The notes: generated by a model not told the origin, from the letters alone. Shown: positions 47,390 to 57,135, counted from the first letter of the stretch. The stretch: 64,000 nt of DNA from Halomonas fontilapidosi (GCF_014192285.1 NZ_JACHXQ010000001.1:186001-250000), one strand, 5' to 3'. Translations and numbers: made by a program.

Positions 47390-48464
47390 GGGCCAACTCC
47401 TCCTTCTTCGCCAGTTCATCGGCACCCGCCGGTGCGACGGCGGCCGGAACCGTCGACCAGCGCCAGTGCCACAGGGACAGGGTCATCGTTACCACCAGCA
47501 ATACGGCGCCGGCGGTGTGCAGCAGGGCCAGCCAGAGCGGTAGCCAGGCCAGCACGTTGGCGATACCGATCACCACCTGCACGACATAGGCGCCACCCAG
47601 CAATGCCAGCCAGGCACGCATGCCCGCCACCCGCCGATACCCCATGATCAGCAGCAACAGGCTCAGGCCCAGGGCCACCGCGCCGAGACGATGCCCCACC
47701 TGGATGGCACTGCGCGCCTCGGCATGCAGCTGACCGTGCAGGTAGTTGGGGCCCACCGTCTGCGTCAGGTGGAAGCCCTCGCTCCAGTCCAGCGCCGGCC
47801 ACCATTGGCCGTTGCAGGTGGGAAAGCCCTGACAGGCAATCCCGGCATAGTTGCTCGAGGTCCAGCCACCCAGCGCCAGCTGACCCACCAGCAATACCAC
47901 GGCCAGTCCCCATAGCGGCGTCAGGCGCCGGCCCGGCACCATGCCGACCGTGCCGGATGCGAAGCGCCGCAGGCGCAGATGCAGCCACAGGAACAGCACC
48001 ATGACCGTCAAGCCACCCAATAGATGCAGGGTGACGACCTGCGGCCACAGTTTGAGAGTTACCGTGAAGGCTCCGAACGCACCCTGCAGCAGGATTACCG
48101 CCAGCAGCGCCAGGCTGGTCGCCCAGGGATAGCCCGCTTCCCGGCGCCACCGCATGCCCAGCCCCACCAGGGCAATGACCACAAGCCCCAGGGCCGAGGC
48201 CAGATAGCGGTGCACCATTTCTACCCAGGCCTTGGCAGACTCTAGGGGCACCTCCGGAGAGTGCGCCAACGCTCGCTCGGCATCCGGCACCACCAGGGCA
48301 CCGTAGCACCCTGGCCAGTCGGGGCAGCCCAGGCCCGCGTCGACCAAGCGTGTCCAGGCCCCCACCAGCACCACCACGGCGGTGAACACGACACCGGCCA
48401 GACTCAGCCCCAGCAGCCAACGACAGCGAGGGTCGTCTCCCGCTGCGCCTACGCTACTGGCCAT
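47382..48464 (-). CDS. ctaA: Heme A synthase (COX15/CtaA family)
   Basis: A 360-aa membrane protein with eight predicted helices that oxidises heme O to heme A. The Cys pair CPDWPGCYG and the second CQGFPTCNG, and histidines in VHRYLA, THLLGG-like VTLHLLGG, QVGHRLGA and LLHTAGA are the expected conserved features. It overlaps the upstream small gene by 11 bp and ctaB by 8 bp, so the three are probably cotranslated. Confidence 0.95.
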   Translation of the reverse strand: MASSVGAAGDDPRCRWLLGLSLAGVVFTAVVVLVGAWTRLVDAGLGCPDWPGCYGALVVPDAERALAHSPEVPLESAKAWVEMVHRYLASALGLVVIALVGLGMRWRREAGYPWATSLALLAVILLQGAFGAFTVTLKLWPQVVTLHLLGGLTVMVLFLWLHLRLRRFASGTVGMVPGRRLTPLWGLAVVLLVGQLALGGWTSSNYAGIACQGFPTCNGQWWPALDWSEGFHLTQTVGPNYLHGQLHAEARSAIQVGHRLGAVALGLSLLLLIMGYRRVAGMRAWLALLGGAYVVQVVIGIANVLAWLPLWLALLHTAGAVLLVVTMTLSLWHWRWSTVPAAVAPAGADELAKKEELAHV

Positions 48465-49014
48465 TGGCGCCGCCCCCTACCACGCTCGAGGTGGCATCGA
48501 ACCGCGCCAAGGGAGGCTCGGGATTCATGCGTAGCAGGCGGCGCAGATCGTCGAGCACGTCGGCAGTCGCGACCGTCGGGCCATAGCCAAGCACCGGCCG
48601 GCCATCGGGATCGAGCACCCATAGGCGATGGGGGCTGCGCCAGTCGGCCTCTCCGGTCCAGCGTGCCACGGCTGCGCCGGGAAGCGGCTCGCCGCCACCG
48701 CCGATGCGCAGGCGACTGACCCGGTCGGCCTCCCGACCCAGCGCGCGGTGCAGCCGCCACCAGCGGTCGGCGTTGTCGTCACACGCCTCTGGGCAGTCGA
48801 AGGCCAGCAGCCAGTCGCGCTCCCCCTGCTTCTCCACGGACGACAACGGCCACTGCGCCAGAAGGGGCAACGAAGGTTGCAGCTCACCATGGGCCGTGCG
48901 CTCCTCGGGGATGCCGATGCGCCACTCCACCATGCCCCAGGCCACGGCCACCGGCAGGGCGAAGATCGCAAAGAAGGCCAACAGTTTGAGGCGCTGACGT
49001 GCCACGTGAGTCAT
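48454..49014 (-). CDS. Conserved cox-cluster membrane protein of unknown function
   Basis: A 186-aa protein with one N-terminal transmembrane helix (LLAFFAIFALPVAVAWGMVEW) and a periplasmic domain. It has a lone FDCPEACDDN motif that resembles the CxxxC of Sco-like thioredoxin folds, and later LWVLDPDGRPVLGYG, also thioredoxin-like. A copper-delivery role similar to Sco is therefore conceivable, but this is inference. Its ATG overlaps the SURF1 stop (ATGA) and its end overlaps ctaA. Confidence 0.75.
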   Translation of the reverse strand: MTHVARQRLKLLAFFAIFALPVAVAWGMVEWRIGIPEERTAHGELQPSLPLLAQWPLSSVEKQGERDWLLAFDCPEACDDNADRWWRLHRALGREADRVSRLRIGGGGEPLPGAAVARWTGEADWRSPHRLWVLDPDGRPVLGYGPTVATADVLDDLRRLLRMNPEPPLARFDATSSVVGGGANGQ

Positions 49015-49694
49015 CGGGGAGTCTCCTTGCTCGGTGCGGGCGGCGAGCCGGGACGGCGTGCCTGGCGCCGCGCGCCCACCAGCATGAATATCAGGGCAGC
49101 CAGGGCCAGCCCCCACCACTGCACGGCATAGCCCAGGTGGCGCTCTGGCGGCACCACGCTGGGCTGCCACCAGGAGGCGAGATGGCCCGGCCCCTGCTCG
49201 AGATGCAGCCAGCCTGCATAGGCAAACTCGGTGTCCAGCTGCCAGGCCGAGAGGTCGATGCGCTGCACACGGCTGCCCTCCCGGTTGGGGCCGAACAATG
49301 GCGCTGACGCGCCGGCCTTCTGCCAGCGGCCGGCCAGGGTCACCACCCCGGTAGGGGTCTCGACAGCAGGGGGCTCGCGACTCGGGCCGGTCGGCAGAAA
49401 CCCACGCTGGATCAGCCAGAGGCGGCCCTCGGCGTCACGCAGCGGCGTCAGGGGCGCCACGCCGAGGCGCCCGTCATGGATGCGGTTATCGAGAAACAGG
49501 GTCTGCTCGGCGAGGTATTCGCCTGTCAAGACCAGCTGCGCGCCGGCCGGCGGAGCGGCGATTGGCGACTCGATCCGCGGTGCAGCCGCCAGGCGGGCCA
49601 GGTAGTCTCGCTTGTCGGCGGCACGCTCCCACTGCCATAGTCCGAGAGCAAGGCCCAGCGCCACCAGGCAGGACCAGAACCCCCACCAGCCCAT
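49011..49694 (-). CDS. SURF1-family cytochrome oxidase assembly protein
   Basis: A 227-aa protein with an N-terminal (WGFWSCLVALGLALGLWQWERAADK) and a C-terminal (YAVQWWGLALAALIFMLVG) helix around a periplasmic domain, as in Surf1, which helps insert heme A. The LGLWQWERAADK and YAVQWWGLAL segments are signature. The start at 49694 is a choice; the frame is open further upstream through the divergent gene's promoter. Confidence 0.9.
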   Translation of the reverse strand: MGWWGFWSCLVALGLALGLWQWERAADKRDYLARLAAAPRIESPIAAPPAGAQLVLTGEYLAEQTLFLDNRIHDGRLGVAPLTPLRDAEGRLWLIQRGFLPTGPSREPPAVETPTGVVTLAGRWQKAGASAPLFGPNREGSRVQRIDLSAWQLDTEFAYAGWLHLEQGPGHLASWWQPSVVPPERHLGYAVQWWGLALAALIFMLVGARRQARRPGSPPAPSKETPR

Positions 49695-49755
49695 CCGTCG
49701 CGCTGCCGATAAACCGCCATGCCGGTCGGACAGCGATGTTTTCCTGGAGCCGTGA

Positions 49756-49950
49756 ATGATACTCAAGATAGTGATTGCCCTTGTCTTTCTCGCCATGGTC
49801 ACGAGCCTTGCCATGGGTGCCGGCTTCCTGTTCCGGGACGACAGCCGCTCGAGGCGCGTGCTGGTTTCCCTCAAGATTCGCGTCGCACTGGCTGCCCTGC
49901 TGCTGGTCCTGCTCGGTTATGGCTTCACCCTGGGCGGTCTTGGCAGCTGA
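49756..49950 (+). CDS. Twin-transmembrane small protein (DUF2909-like)
   Basis: A 64-aa protein with two hydrophobic helices (IVIALVFLAMVTSLAMGAGFLF and VALAALLLVLLGYGFTL) joined by a basic RDDSRSRRVLVSLKIR loop. It is the only plus-strand gene inside the oxidase cluster, between SURF1 and coxC. A similar small gene occupies this position in Pseudomonas cox clusters. CTGGAG lies before the ATG. Confidence 0.8.
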   Translation: MILKIVIALVFLAMVTSLAMGAGFLFRDDSRSRRVLVSLKIRVALAALLLVLLGYGFTLGGLGS

Positions 49951-49974
49951 CGGGAGTGCCAAGCCGCCTCGCGA

Positions 49975-50838
49975 TCAGAATACATAGACGAACAGAAAAA
50001 GCCCGATCCATACCACATCAACGAAATGCCAATACCAGGCAGCCGCCTCGAAGCCGAAGTGGCTGTCGGCCGTGAAGTGCCCGCGGAACACCCGAACCAG
50101 CATCACCGCCAGGATGATGGTGCCGATAATCACATGCAGCCCGTGAAAGCCGGTAAGCAGGAAGAAGGTGGCGCCATAGATACCCGCCTGCAAGGTGATG
50201 CCGTAGTGGGCATAGGCCTCGTAGTACTCCACCCCCTGGATGGTGATGAAGCACAGGCCCAGCAGTACCGTTACCGTCAGCCAGAAGCGCGTACTCGCAC
50301 GCACGCCCTCCTTGAGGCCCTCATGGGCGATGGTCAGGGTGATACTGGAGGAGACCAGGATCAGCGTATTGACCAGCGGCAGATGCCAGGGACTGAAGGT
50401 CTCCCGCGGCCCCGAGATCGAGGGGTCCGGCGGGTTGAGCAGCGGCCAGCTGGCCGTGAAATCCGGCCACAGCAGCGCCGCGACCCCCTTGGCGCCCTCG
50501 CCGTCGAGCCACGGCAGCGCAAAGGTCCGCACATAGAACAGCGCGCCAAAGAAAGCAGCGAAGAACATCACCTCCGAGAAGATGAACCAGCCCATCCCCC
50601 AGCGGAAGGAGCGGTCCATCTGATCATCGTAAAGCCCGCCACGCGATTCGATGACCACATCACGGAACCACAGCGCCATTACTGCCAGCACGCCGAGCAG
50701 GCCAAGCGCCATGACCGGCATGCCGGAGGCACCGTACACTAGCACCATGCCGGTGCCGATCATCATTAGTCCCAGTGCCAGCGACGCCAGGATGGGCCAC
50801 TTGCTGGACTCGGGAACATAGTAGCTGCCACCACTCAT
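49975..50838 (-). CDS. coxC: Cytochrome c oxidase subunit III
   Basis: A 287-aa, seven-helix subunit. YYVPESSKWPI, WGMGWFIFSEVMFFAAFFGALFY, GFHGLHVIIGT and the C-terminal EAAAWYWHFVDVVWIGLF are family signatures. Its ATG overlaps the cox11 stop (ATGA) and has AAGGAG upstream. It stabilises proton uptake by the aa3 oxidase. Confidence 0.96.
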   Translation of the reverse strand: MSGGSYYVPESSKWPILASLALGLMMIGTGMVLVYGASGMPVMALGLLGVLAVMALWFRDVVIESRGGLYDDQMDRSFRWGMGWFIFSEVMFFAAFFGALFYVRTFALPWLDGEGAKGVAALLWPDFTASWPLLNPPDPSISGPRETFSPWHLPLVNTLILVSSSITLTIAHEGLKEGVRASTRFWLTVTVLLGLCFITIQGVEYYEAYAHYGITLQAGIYGATFFLLTGFHGLHVIIGTIILAVMLVRVFRGHFTADSHFGFEAAAWYWHFVDVVWIGLFLFVYVF

Positions 50839-51431
50839 GCGCTGTCTCCTTCTTTGATCGGCCCGCGGCGCGACACCGCTGCCTGAGCCGGCTGCACGGG
50901 ATAGAGGGTGTAGACCAGGGTCACCGTCTTGATGTCGGCCGGCAGCTCCCGGGTCAGCTGGAAGACCAGCGGTGCCTCCAGCCGCTCGCCGCCTTCCAGG
51001 CGCTGCTCCTGAAAGCAGAAGCAGGTTAGCTTGCGCAGATGCACCGAAGCCTCCGAGGGCGAAACGCTGGGCACCGCCTTCGCCCGGCTGGCATCGCCCC
51101 CGCGGTTGCGGAACGTGAAGAACACCTCGTTACTCTGGCCAGGATGAACCCGGACCTGGCGCGTCTGTACATCGAGCTCCCAGGGCAAGCCGGCGCTGGC
51201 GCGGGTAATGAACTGCACCGTGACCATTCGCGAGGTGTCCACCTCCTCATGCACCAGCACCTGGGCGGTGTTGCTGGTCTTGCCGTTGAGGCCGGTGACC
51301 TCACAGAAGACGTCGTAAAGCGGAACCAGCGCGAAGGCGAAAGCGAACATACCAGCCAGCACCACCAGGGTGCGCGTCACGGTCCGACGCACGCCGTCGC
51401 GGTTCGTTGCCTGCTCATCAAGGCGCGTCAT
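50835..51431 (-). CDS. Cytochrome c oxidase assembly protein CtaG/Cox11
   Basis: A 198-aa membrane-anchored copper chaperone for the CuB site. One N-terminal helix (LVVLAGMFAFAFALVPLYDVFCEVTG) is followed by a beta-rich domain whose copper motif is LTCFCFQEQ (CFCF). It lies between coxA and coxC in the order usual for gammaproteobacteria. GGGAGG precedes the start. Confidence 0.95.
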   Translation of the reverse strand: MTRLDEQATNRDGVRRTVTRTLVVLAGMFAFAFALVPLYDVFCEVTGLNGKTSNTAQVLVHEEVDTSRMVTVQFITRASAGLPWELDVQTRQVRVHPGQSNEVFFTFRNRGGDASRAKAVPSVSPSEASVHLRKLTCFCFQEQRLEGGERLEAPLVFQLTRELPADIKTVTLVYTLYPVQPAQAAVSRRGPIKEGDSA

Positions 51432-51461
51432 GGCGGCCTCCCGCGTCGCTGCCGACGCCGC

Positions 51462-53093
51462 TCAGTGTTGGTGTGGGTGAAACTCCGGGGGCGTCTCGAA
51501 GGTATGCAGCGGTGCCGGGCTGGGCACGCTCCACTCGAGATCCTCGGCGCCCTCCCAGGCCCTGGCCGGGGCCTTCTCGCCACCGCGCACGCACTTGATG
51601 ATCACCAGCACGAAGAGCAGCTGTGAGGCGCCGAACAGAATGGCGCCCAGGCTCGAGGCCAGGTTGAAGTCGGCGAACTGCAGGGCGTAGTCGGGAATAC
51701 GCCGTGGCATGCCGGCAAGTCCCGCGAAGTGCATCGGAAAGAACGTCAGGTTCACGCCGATCACCGATAGCCAGAAGTGCCACTGGGAGAGCCGCAGGTG
51801 GGGATAGTGGCCGGTCCACTTGGGTAGCCAGTAGTAGGCGCCGGCCAGGATCGCGAACAGCGCGCCGGGCACCAGCACATAATGGAAGTGCGCCACCACG
51901 AAATAGGTATCGTGGTACTGGAAGTCTGCCGGCGAGATGGCCAGCATCAGGCCCGAGAAACCGCCCACGGTGAACTGCACCACGAAGGCCAGGGCAAACA
52001 GCATCGGCGGCTCGAAGCTGATCGAACCACGGAACATCGTCGCCACCCAGTTGAAGACCTTCACCCCGGTGGGCACGGCAATCAGCATGGTGGTGTACAT
52101 GAAGAACAGCTCAGCCACCAGCGGCAACCCGACCACGAACATGTGGTGGGCCCAGACCAGGAAAGACAGGATAGCGATGGCCGCCGTGGCATAGACCATG
52201 GAGGCATAGCCAAACAGCCGCTTGCGACAGAAGGTCGGGATGATCGCCGAGACGATGCCGAAGGCCGGCAGGATCATGATGTAGACCTCGGGATGCCCGA
52301 AGAACCAGAACAGGTGCTGGAAGAGCACCGGGTCCCCGCCACCAGCGGCATTGAAGAAGCTGGTGCCGAAGTTGATGTCCATCAGCATCATCGTGATCAC
52401 CCCGGCCAGCACCGGCATGACCGCGATCAGCAGGAAAGCGGTGATCAGCCAGGTCCAGACGAACAGCGGCATGTCCATCATGCGCATGCCGGGGGCACGC
52501 AGGTTGAGGATCGTGGCGATGATGTTGATGGCACCGAGGATCGAACTGATGCCCGCGATATGCAGCGAGAGGATGAAAAAGGTCGTGGACGGCGGTGCAT
52601 AGGTGGTGGAGAGCGGCGCGTAGAAAGTCCAGCCGAAGTTGGGCCCGCCGCCCGGCATCAGCAGAGTGCTCAGCAGCAGCGTGAAGGCGACCGGCAGCAG
52701 CCAGAAGCTGAAGTTGTTCAAGCGCGGCAGGGCCATGTCCGGCGCACCGATCTGCAGGGGGACCATCCAGTTCGCCAGCCCCACGAAGGCCGGCATGATC
52801 GCCCCGAACACCATGATCAGGCCATGCATGGTGGTCATCTGGTTGAAGAACTCGGGCCGAACCAGCTGCAGACCCGGCTGGAACAGCTCGGCGCGCACCA
52901 CCAGAGCGAAGATCCCGCCGATGAAGAACATGGTCAGCGAGAAGATCAGATAGAGGCTACCGATCTCTTTGTGGTTGGTGGTCAGCAGCCAGCGCATCAG
53001 CCCACTAGGCCGGGGATGCTCGGCTTCGGCCATGCCACCGGCAGTGGCCGTGCTGTGCTGCGGAGTGGGCTTGGGGGGCAGGTGGGAAGCCAT
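51462..53093 (-). CDS. coxA: Cytochrome c oxidase subunit I
   Basis: A 543-aa, twelve-helix catalytic subunit binding heme a, heme a3 and CuB. The active-site [14 protein letters not shown] carries the His-Tyr crosslink pair, WAHHMFVVG the CuB histidines and [14 protein letters not shown] the heme ligands. The K and D channel residues appear in the same helices. AAGGAG precedes the start. Confidence 0.97.
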   Translation of the reverse strand: MASHLPPKPTPQHSTATAGGMAEAEHPRPSGLMRWLLTTNHKEIGSLYLIFSLTMFFIGGIFALVVRAELFQPGLQLVRPEFFNQMTTMHGLIMVFGAIMPAFVGLANWMVPLQIGAPDMALPRLNNFSFWLLPVAFTLLLSTLLMPGGGPNFGWTFYAPLSTTYAPPSTTFFILSLHIAGISSILGAINIIATILNLRAPGMRMMDMPLFVWTWLITAFLLIAVMPVLAGVITMMLMDINFGTSFFNAAGGGDPVLFQHLFWFFGHPEVYIMILPAFGIVSAIIPTFCRKRLFGYASMVYATAAIAILSFLVWAHHMFVVGLPLVAELFFMYTTMLIAVPTGVKVFNWVATMFRGSISFEPPMLFALAFVVQFTVGGFSGLMLAISPADFQYHDTYFVVAHFHYVLVPGALFAILAGAYYWLPKWTGHYPHLRLSQWHFWLSVIGVNLTFFPMHFAGLAGMPRRIPDYALQFADFNLASSLGAILFGASQLLFVLVIIKCVRGGEKAPARAWEGAEDLEWSVPSPAPLHTFETPPEFHPHQH

Positions 53094-53135
53094 CGGAAAT
53101 CTCCTTGTTGGCCATCAGAGAAACGGAAAGGCCGG

Positions 53136-54263
53136 TCACTCGCTCTGGTCAGCGAGACGCTCGGCAATTTCCGACGGTTGCACGCTATCGCCGGACTCAT
53201 TGCCCCAGGCATTGCGCTCATAGGTGACCACCGCGGCGATCTCCACCGCATTCAATGTGCTACGGAAAGCCGGCATCGCCGCACCCGACACGCCATTGAC
53301 CACGGTATCGACATGCCAGTCGAGGTCATCCAGCATCGGCTGATTGCCCGCCAGCGCGGGGAAGACCGGCGGATTGCCGCTGCCGTCCGGCTGGTGGCAG
53401 GAGGCGCACACCGCGCCATAGACCTGCTCACCGCGCTCCATCAGCTCCTCCATGCTCCACTCGCGATCGACACCGGCGGCCGCTTGCGCGGCGGCCTGCT
53501 TGCGCTCGACCAACCACTCGTCGAAGCGCTCCTGCTCGACGGCCTCGACCACTACCGGCATGAAGGCGTGATCCTTGCCGCACAGCTCGGCGCACTGGCC
53601 ACGGTAGATACCCGGCTCCTCGATGCGCACCCAGTTCTCGTTGACGAAACCGGGAATGGCGTCCTGCTTGACGGCCAGGTCGGGAACCCACCAGGAGTGG
53701 ATGACGTCATCGGAGGTCAGCAGCAGGCGAACCTTCTGCCCCACCGGCAGCACCAGGGGTTCATCCACCTCGAGCAGATAATGCTCGCCTTTCTCGTCGG
53801 CGCCACTGATCTGCTCGCGGGAGGTGCCCAGGTTGGAGGTGAAGGCGACATCCTCACCCAGGTACTCGTAGCGCCAGCGCCACTGCTGGCCGGTCACCAT
53901 GATGTCGAGGTCGGCCTCGGAGGTGTCGTACATGTTCTTGAGCGTAGCGGTGGCAGGCACCGCCATGCCCACCAGGATCAGCAATGGAATCGCCGTCCAG
54001 ATGACTTCCACGCTGGTGTGCTCATGAAACGTGGCCGCCTTGGCACCACGGGAGTGGCGATAGCGAAACAGCGAGTAGAACATCGCGCCGAAGACAATGA
54101 CCCCGATAACCACACAGATCCAGAAGATGATCATGTGCAGGGAGTAGATGTCTCGACTGAGTGCGGTGACACCGACCGGCATGTTCCAGCCATTGGCCAG
54201 CGCGACAGGGGTCAGGGCCGCGGAGGTCAGCCCCCCCGCCATCCACACGAGCAAGGTGCGCAT
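53136..54263 (-). CDS. coxB: Cytochrome c oxidase subunit II with C-terminal cytochrome c domain
   Basis: A 375-aa subunit of the caa3-like type. A signal peptide, two helices and the cupredoxin domain with the CuA site CAELCGKDHAFM are followed by a cytochrome c domain with CASCHQPDG (CxxCH) and a distal Met region (GAAMPAF). Such a fusion accepts electrons directly from soluble cytochrome c. GAGGAGG is upstream of the start. Confidence 0.95.
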   Translation of the reverse strand: MRTLLVWMAGGLTSAALTPVALANGWNMPVGVTALSRDIYSLHMIIFWICVVIGVIVFGAMFYSLFRYRHSRGAKAATFHEHTSVEVIWTAIPLLILVGMAVPATATLKNMYDTSEADLDIMVTGQQWRWRYEYLGEDVAFTSNLGTSREQISGADEKGEHYLLEVDEPLVLPVGQKVRLLLTSDDVIHSWWVPDLAVKQDAIPGFVNENWVRIEEPGIYRGQCAELCGKDHAFMPVVVEAVEQERFDEWLVERKQAAAQAAAGVDREWSMEELMERGEQVYGAVCASCHQPDGSGNPPVFPALAGNQPMLDDLDWHVDTVVNGVSGAAMPAFRSTLNAVEIAAVVTYERNAWGNESGDSVQPSEIAERLADQSE

Positions 54264-54383
54264 CGGCGCCTCCTCAGGGTCATTGTTGTATTAGTGAGCG
54301 CTCGAAGCATTATAGAAGAGCGCAACCGTTCGTCACGCCCACCTCCTGGCGCCAGGTAAACGGCAACATCAACGCTGTACCGC

Positions 54384-54557
54384 TCAACGCGCTGCCATCA
54401 CCGCCACGAGTGCTACCAGCACCACGAACACCAGGCCCACCAGCAGTCCTGCCACGATAAAGATGCCAGGGCGTTCGGAGGCAAAATCCTCACGCCGACG
54501 TGAATCCTTCTGCACGCCCAGGAAAGCCGCCAGCACCGACTTGATCGCTTGCCACAT
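54384..54557 (-). CDS. DUF2970-family small membrane protein
   Basis: A 57-aa protein too short for ordinary ORF thresholds. It starts MWQAIKSVLAAFLGVQKDSRR, continues with a charged REDFASERPG segment and ends in one transmembrane helix (FIVAGLLVGLVFVVLVALVAVMA), the DUF2970 pattern. GGGAGA is upstream of the ATG. It lies just upstream of coxB on the same strand, where such genes are common in cox clusters. Confidence 0.85.
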   Translation of the reverse strand: MWQAIKSVLAAFLGVQKDSRRREDFASERPGIFIVAGLLVGLVFVVLVALVAVMAAR

Positions 54558-54769
54558 CCCGTTTCTCCCTTACTTGATCGACGCCGAGCACAGCGTCACT
54601 TTTTGGTCATGCTGCCAGGACGACGCCGTAAGCGCAGCCCACGCCTGAGCCGGAAAATGGCAAACTCTCCTTTCGTTGCAACGCACAAAGCCACGGTCTT
54701 CTTCTACACTGAAAGTGAAAGCATAACGCGATCCAGAGCCTCATCCGGGGCCCCCGAAGGAGACCGATC

Positions 54770-55126
54770 ATGACCAAGCAGAAAGACACCAGCGCCAATC
54801 CTGCCTTCTCCGCAGCGGAGCCGATGATGGAGTGGTGGCAGAAGCAGTTCAGCCAGGGGACGCCACCCATGGCGCGAATGCAGCTCGCCTGGATGTACAG
54901 CATGGCAGAAGCCATGCAGTTCGAGGCGCAATTCCTCCAGGCACTCGCCGAAAGTGGCCAGAAGATTTCCCAGTCCTTCAGTGGCGACACCCCGTTGACA
55001 CCGGCTGAGATGCAGGAGCGTTACCAGCAGCTCATCACCGAGGTGACCGAAGCCCAGATGGAGCGGATGGAGAAGGCAGCTGAACTCTCACATGAGTTCC
55101 GGCGCCGCGTCTGGGAAGAGATCTGA
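54770..55126 (+). CDS. Short phasin-like protein
   Basis: A 118-aa helical protein with no signal peptide. The central MARMQLAWMYSMAEAMQFEAQFLQALAESG and the C-terminal ERMEKAAELSHEFRRRVWEEI form amphipathic helices, as in PHA granule-associated phasins. It is convergent with the 142-aa protein at 55261, and the two share the same helix pattern and the ending RRxWEEI, so they are paralogues. GGAG precedes the start. Granule binding is inferred from shape and from phaC in the same window. Confidence 0.65.
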   Translation: MTKQKDTSANPAFSAAEPMMEWWQKQFSQGTPPMARMQLAWMYSMAEAMQFEAQFLQALAESGQKISQSFSGDTPLTPAEMQERYQQLITEVTEAQMERMEKAAELSHEFRRRVWEEI

Positions 55127-55260
55127 GCCTCCCTCGAGGCACACGACTACACGCCAGAACGCTCAAAGCTAGCATGCTCAAGACAGTGGAGGCACGGCAG
55201 GACGCACCTGCCGTGCAGTGATAAGGATAGTGATGAAGCCGCTTGGCCTGAAAGAGAGGC

Positions 55261-55689
55261 TCAGCAGATCTCTTCCCAGAGACGCTGGCGGAACTCTTCA
55301 GGCAGCTGGGACGCCCGATCCAAGCGCTCGCTATGGGCATCCGCCACCTCTTTGGCGGCGTCCTGATAGCATTGACTCAAGGCAGCCGGATTGTGAAGCA
55401 CGCGGGGATCGGAGAAGCTTCTCACGATACCGCTACCCGCCTTGAAACAGACGGACAGAAACTCTGCCTCCAGTTGGACCGCTTCGATCAGCGAGGTTGA
55501 CCAGGCCTGCTGCAGCCTGATCGCCGGATGGGTGGCATCCAGCCAGTGGCGGTACCACCAATCGTAAACCGGCATCGACACCTCGACGACCGACATTGTC
55601 GGAGAACCAGAGCTGGCGGAGGATACAGGCACAGGTGCAAGCGGGGCGGGCTCGGCCTGTTCAATCGCGACGTTGCTAGCAGTTGACAT
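55261..55689 (-). CDS. Phasin-like protein, paralogue of the convergent gene
   Basis: A 142-aa protein with a Pro/Ser-rich N-terminal tail, then WWYRHWLDATHPAIRLQQAWSTSLIEAVQLEAEFLSVCFKAG and a C-terminal RLDRASQLPEEFRQRLWEEIC. The order and spacing of QxAWxxSxxEAxQxEAxFL, SFS, YQ and EFRxRxWEEI match the neighbour at 54770. The stops face each other 134 bp apart. The extra N-terminal segment is the main difference. Confidence 0.62.
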   Translation of the reverse strand: MSTASNVAIEQAEPAPLAPVPVSSASSGSPTMSVVEVSMPVYDWWYRHWLDATHPAIRLQQAWSTSLIEAVQLEAEFLSVCFKAGSGIVRSFSDPRVLHNPAALSQCYQDAAKEVADAHSERLDRASQLPEEFRQRLWEEIC

Positions 55690-55819
55690 CTTCTAGTCCC
55701 TCGGGTGGGGGATATGCTGCAAGAAAGAAGTGTAGTGCCTGCGCGCCTCGCTGGTTTAAAAGATTTGTTACGTGATTGTGCTGTAGCGCCCTCTTCTCGA
55801 GAGCCGACGAGGGGGCGAT

Positions 55820-56551
55820 TCAGCCGAAGCCGAAGAGCCGGGTGATCAGCGGCAGCAGGAAAGCCGTCAGCAAGCCTGTCAGCCCCATGGCCAGGCCCGA
55901 AAACGCACCGGCCACGGCCCCGAGACGCGCGAAGGCGTGGGCGGTGCCGAAACCATGAGCCGCCAGTCCCAGAGTGAAACCCTGCACCACCGGGTCCTTG
56001 ATCCGCAGCAGGCGAAAGATCCAGGGCCCCAGGGCGCAGCCGACGGACCCGGTGAGCAACACCAGGCCCGCGGCAAGAGAGGGAATCCCACCGATCTGCT
56101 CGGCGATCCCCATGGCGATCGGCGAGGTGACCGAGCGCGGCGCCAGCGAGAGCAGCGTCTCGGTGCGTGCGCCGAGCAGCATGGCGACCCCGAGGGTGGA
56201 TGCCACCGCCGTGACGATGCCTGCCCCGCAAGCCAGCAGCAGTGGCCACAGCAGGCGACGTACCCGCTCGCGATGATCATACAGAGGGATGGCCAGGGCT
56301 ACCGTGGCAGGTCCCAGCAGGAAGTGAATGAACTGGGCCCCCTCGAAGTAGGTCGGGTAATCCATATCCACCACCAGCAACAGGGCGATCAGCATGGCGA
56401 TGGAGAGCGTGACCGGGTGCAGCAAGGGGGTGCCGCCCACGGCACGGTTGATTCGTACCGCCAGCACGAAGACCAACAGGGTCACCAGCAGCGAGAGCAG
56501 CGGATTCCCCGAGAGGTAGACCCACAGCTGGTCCAGGGTGGCGACATTCAT
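55820..56551 (-). CDS. lrgB: LrgB/CidB-family membrane protein
   Basis: A 243-aa protein of about seven helices. LAPRSVTSPIAMGIAEQIGG and HGFGTAHAF are the family's conserved regions. LrgAB/CidAB affect autolysis or, in some bacteria, export of small metabolites such as pyruvate. Its ATG overlaps the lrgA stop by 4 bp. Confidence 0.9.
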   Translation of the reverse strand: MNVATLDQLWVYLSGNPLLSLLVTLLVFVLAVRINRAVGGTPLLHPVTLSIAMLIALLLVVDMDYPTYFEGAQFIHFLLGPATVALAIPLYDHRERVRRLLWPLLLACGAGIVTAVASTLGVAMLLGARTETLLSLAPRSVTSPIAMGIAEQIGGIPSLAAGLVLLTGSVGCALGPWIFRLLRIKDPVVQGFTLGLAAHGFGTAHAFARLGAVAGAFSGLAMGLTGLLTAFLLPLITRLFGFG

Positions 56552-56925
56552 GCCTTGCCCCCCGGTCGGCCACTGCGTCGGGCATGACCCGCCTGCAGGC
56601 GCGCCAGCACCCAGGCCGTCACGCCCAGGGTCACCGCTGTGGACGCCACCAGGGTCACCACGATCGGCCAGAGGTCGGCACCGATCAGCTCGAAGTGCAC
56701 CATCAACCCCACCCCGGCGGGCACGAACAGCAGTGTCAGATAGCGCAACAGCCCTTCCCCGGTCATGCGCAGACTCGATGGCACCTTGCCCAGTGTCATC
56801 AATGCCACCAGCAGGATCACCATGCCGATCACCGGCCCCGGTATCGGCAGCGTAAGCCCCCTCGCTACCAGCTCACCGGCAAACTGGCACGCCAGCAGCA
56901 CGCTCATTCCCATGATCAACGGCAT
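56548..56925 (-). CDS. lrgA: LrgA/CidA-family holin-like membrane protein
   Basis: A 125-aa, four-helix protein. LLACQFAGELVARGLTLPIPGPVIGMVILL and LLFVPAGVGLMVHFELIG are typical of CidA/LrgA. It is the first gene of the lrgAB unit, next to the tRNA-Pro gene. Confidence 0.9.
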   Translation of the reverse strand: MPLIMGMSVLLACQFAGELVARGLTLPIPGPVIGMVILLVALMTLGKVPSSLRMTGEGLLRYLTLLFVPAGVGLMVHFELIGADLWPIVVTLVASTAVTLGVTAWVLARLQAGHARRSGRPGGKA

Positions 56926-57135
56926 ATCCGCCCTCCTCTCGGCTGCTCCACGGCAGCAGGTTCACGTCCCCCACATTGTGACAGAAGCGACAGGAGCCGG
57001 GGCTTCGCAGAGGCGACCCGCCAAGCAACTGATACGGAAGCGCAAAAGGGACTTTTCATTTGCCCCGCGACGCGCTAGTATACGCCTCGTTCTCGGGGGC
57101 CAGGTGCCGCATACCAGCCAACCCGAAAACAGTGT

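Noticed and set aside
51882..54359. 825-aa plus-strand ORF opposite coxA and coxB
   Set aside because: An antisense shadow of the conserved oxidase genes, typical of high-GC DNA.
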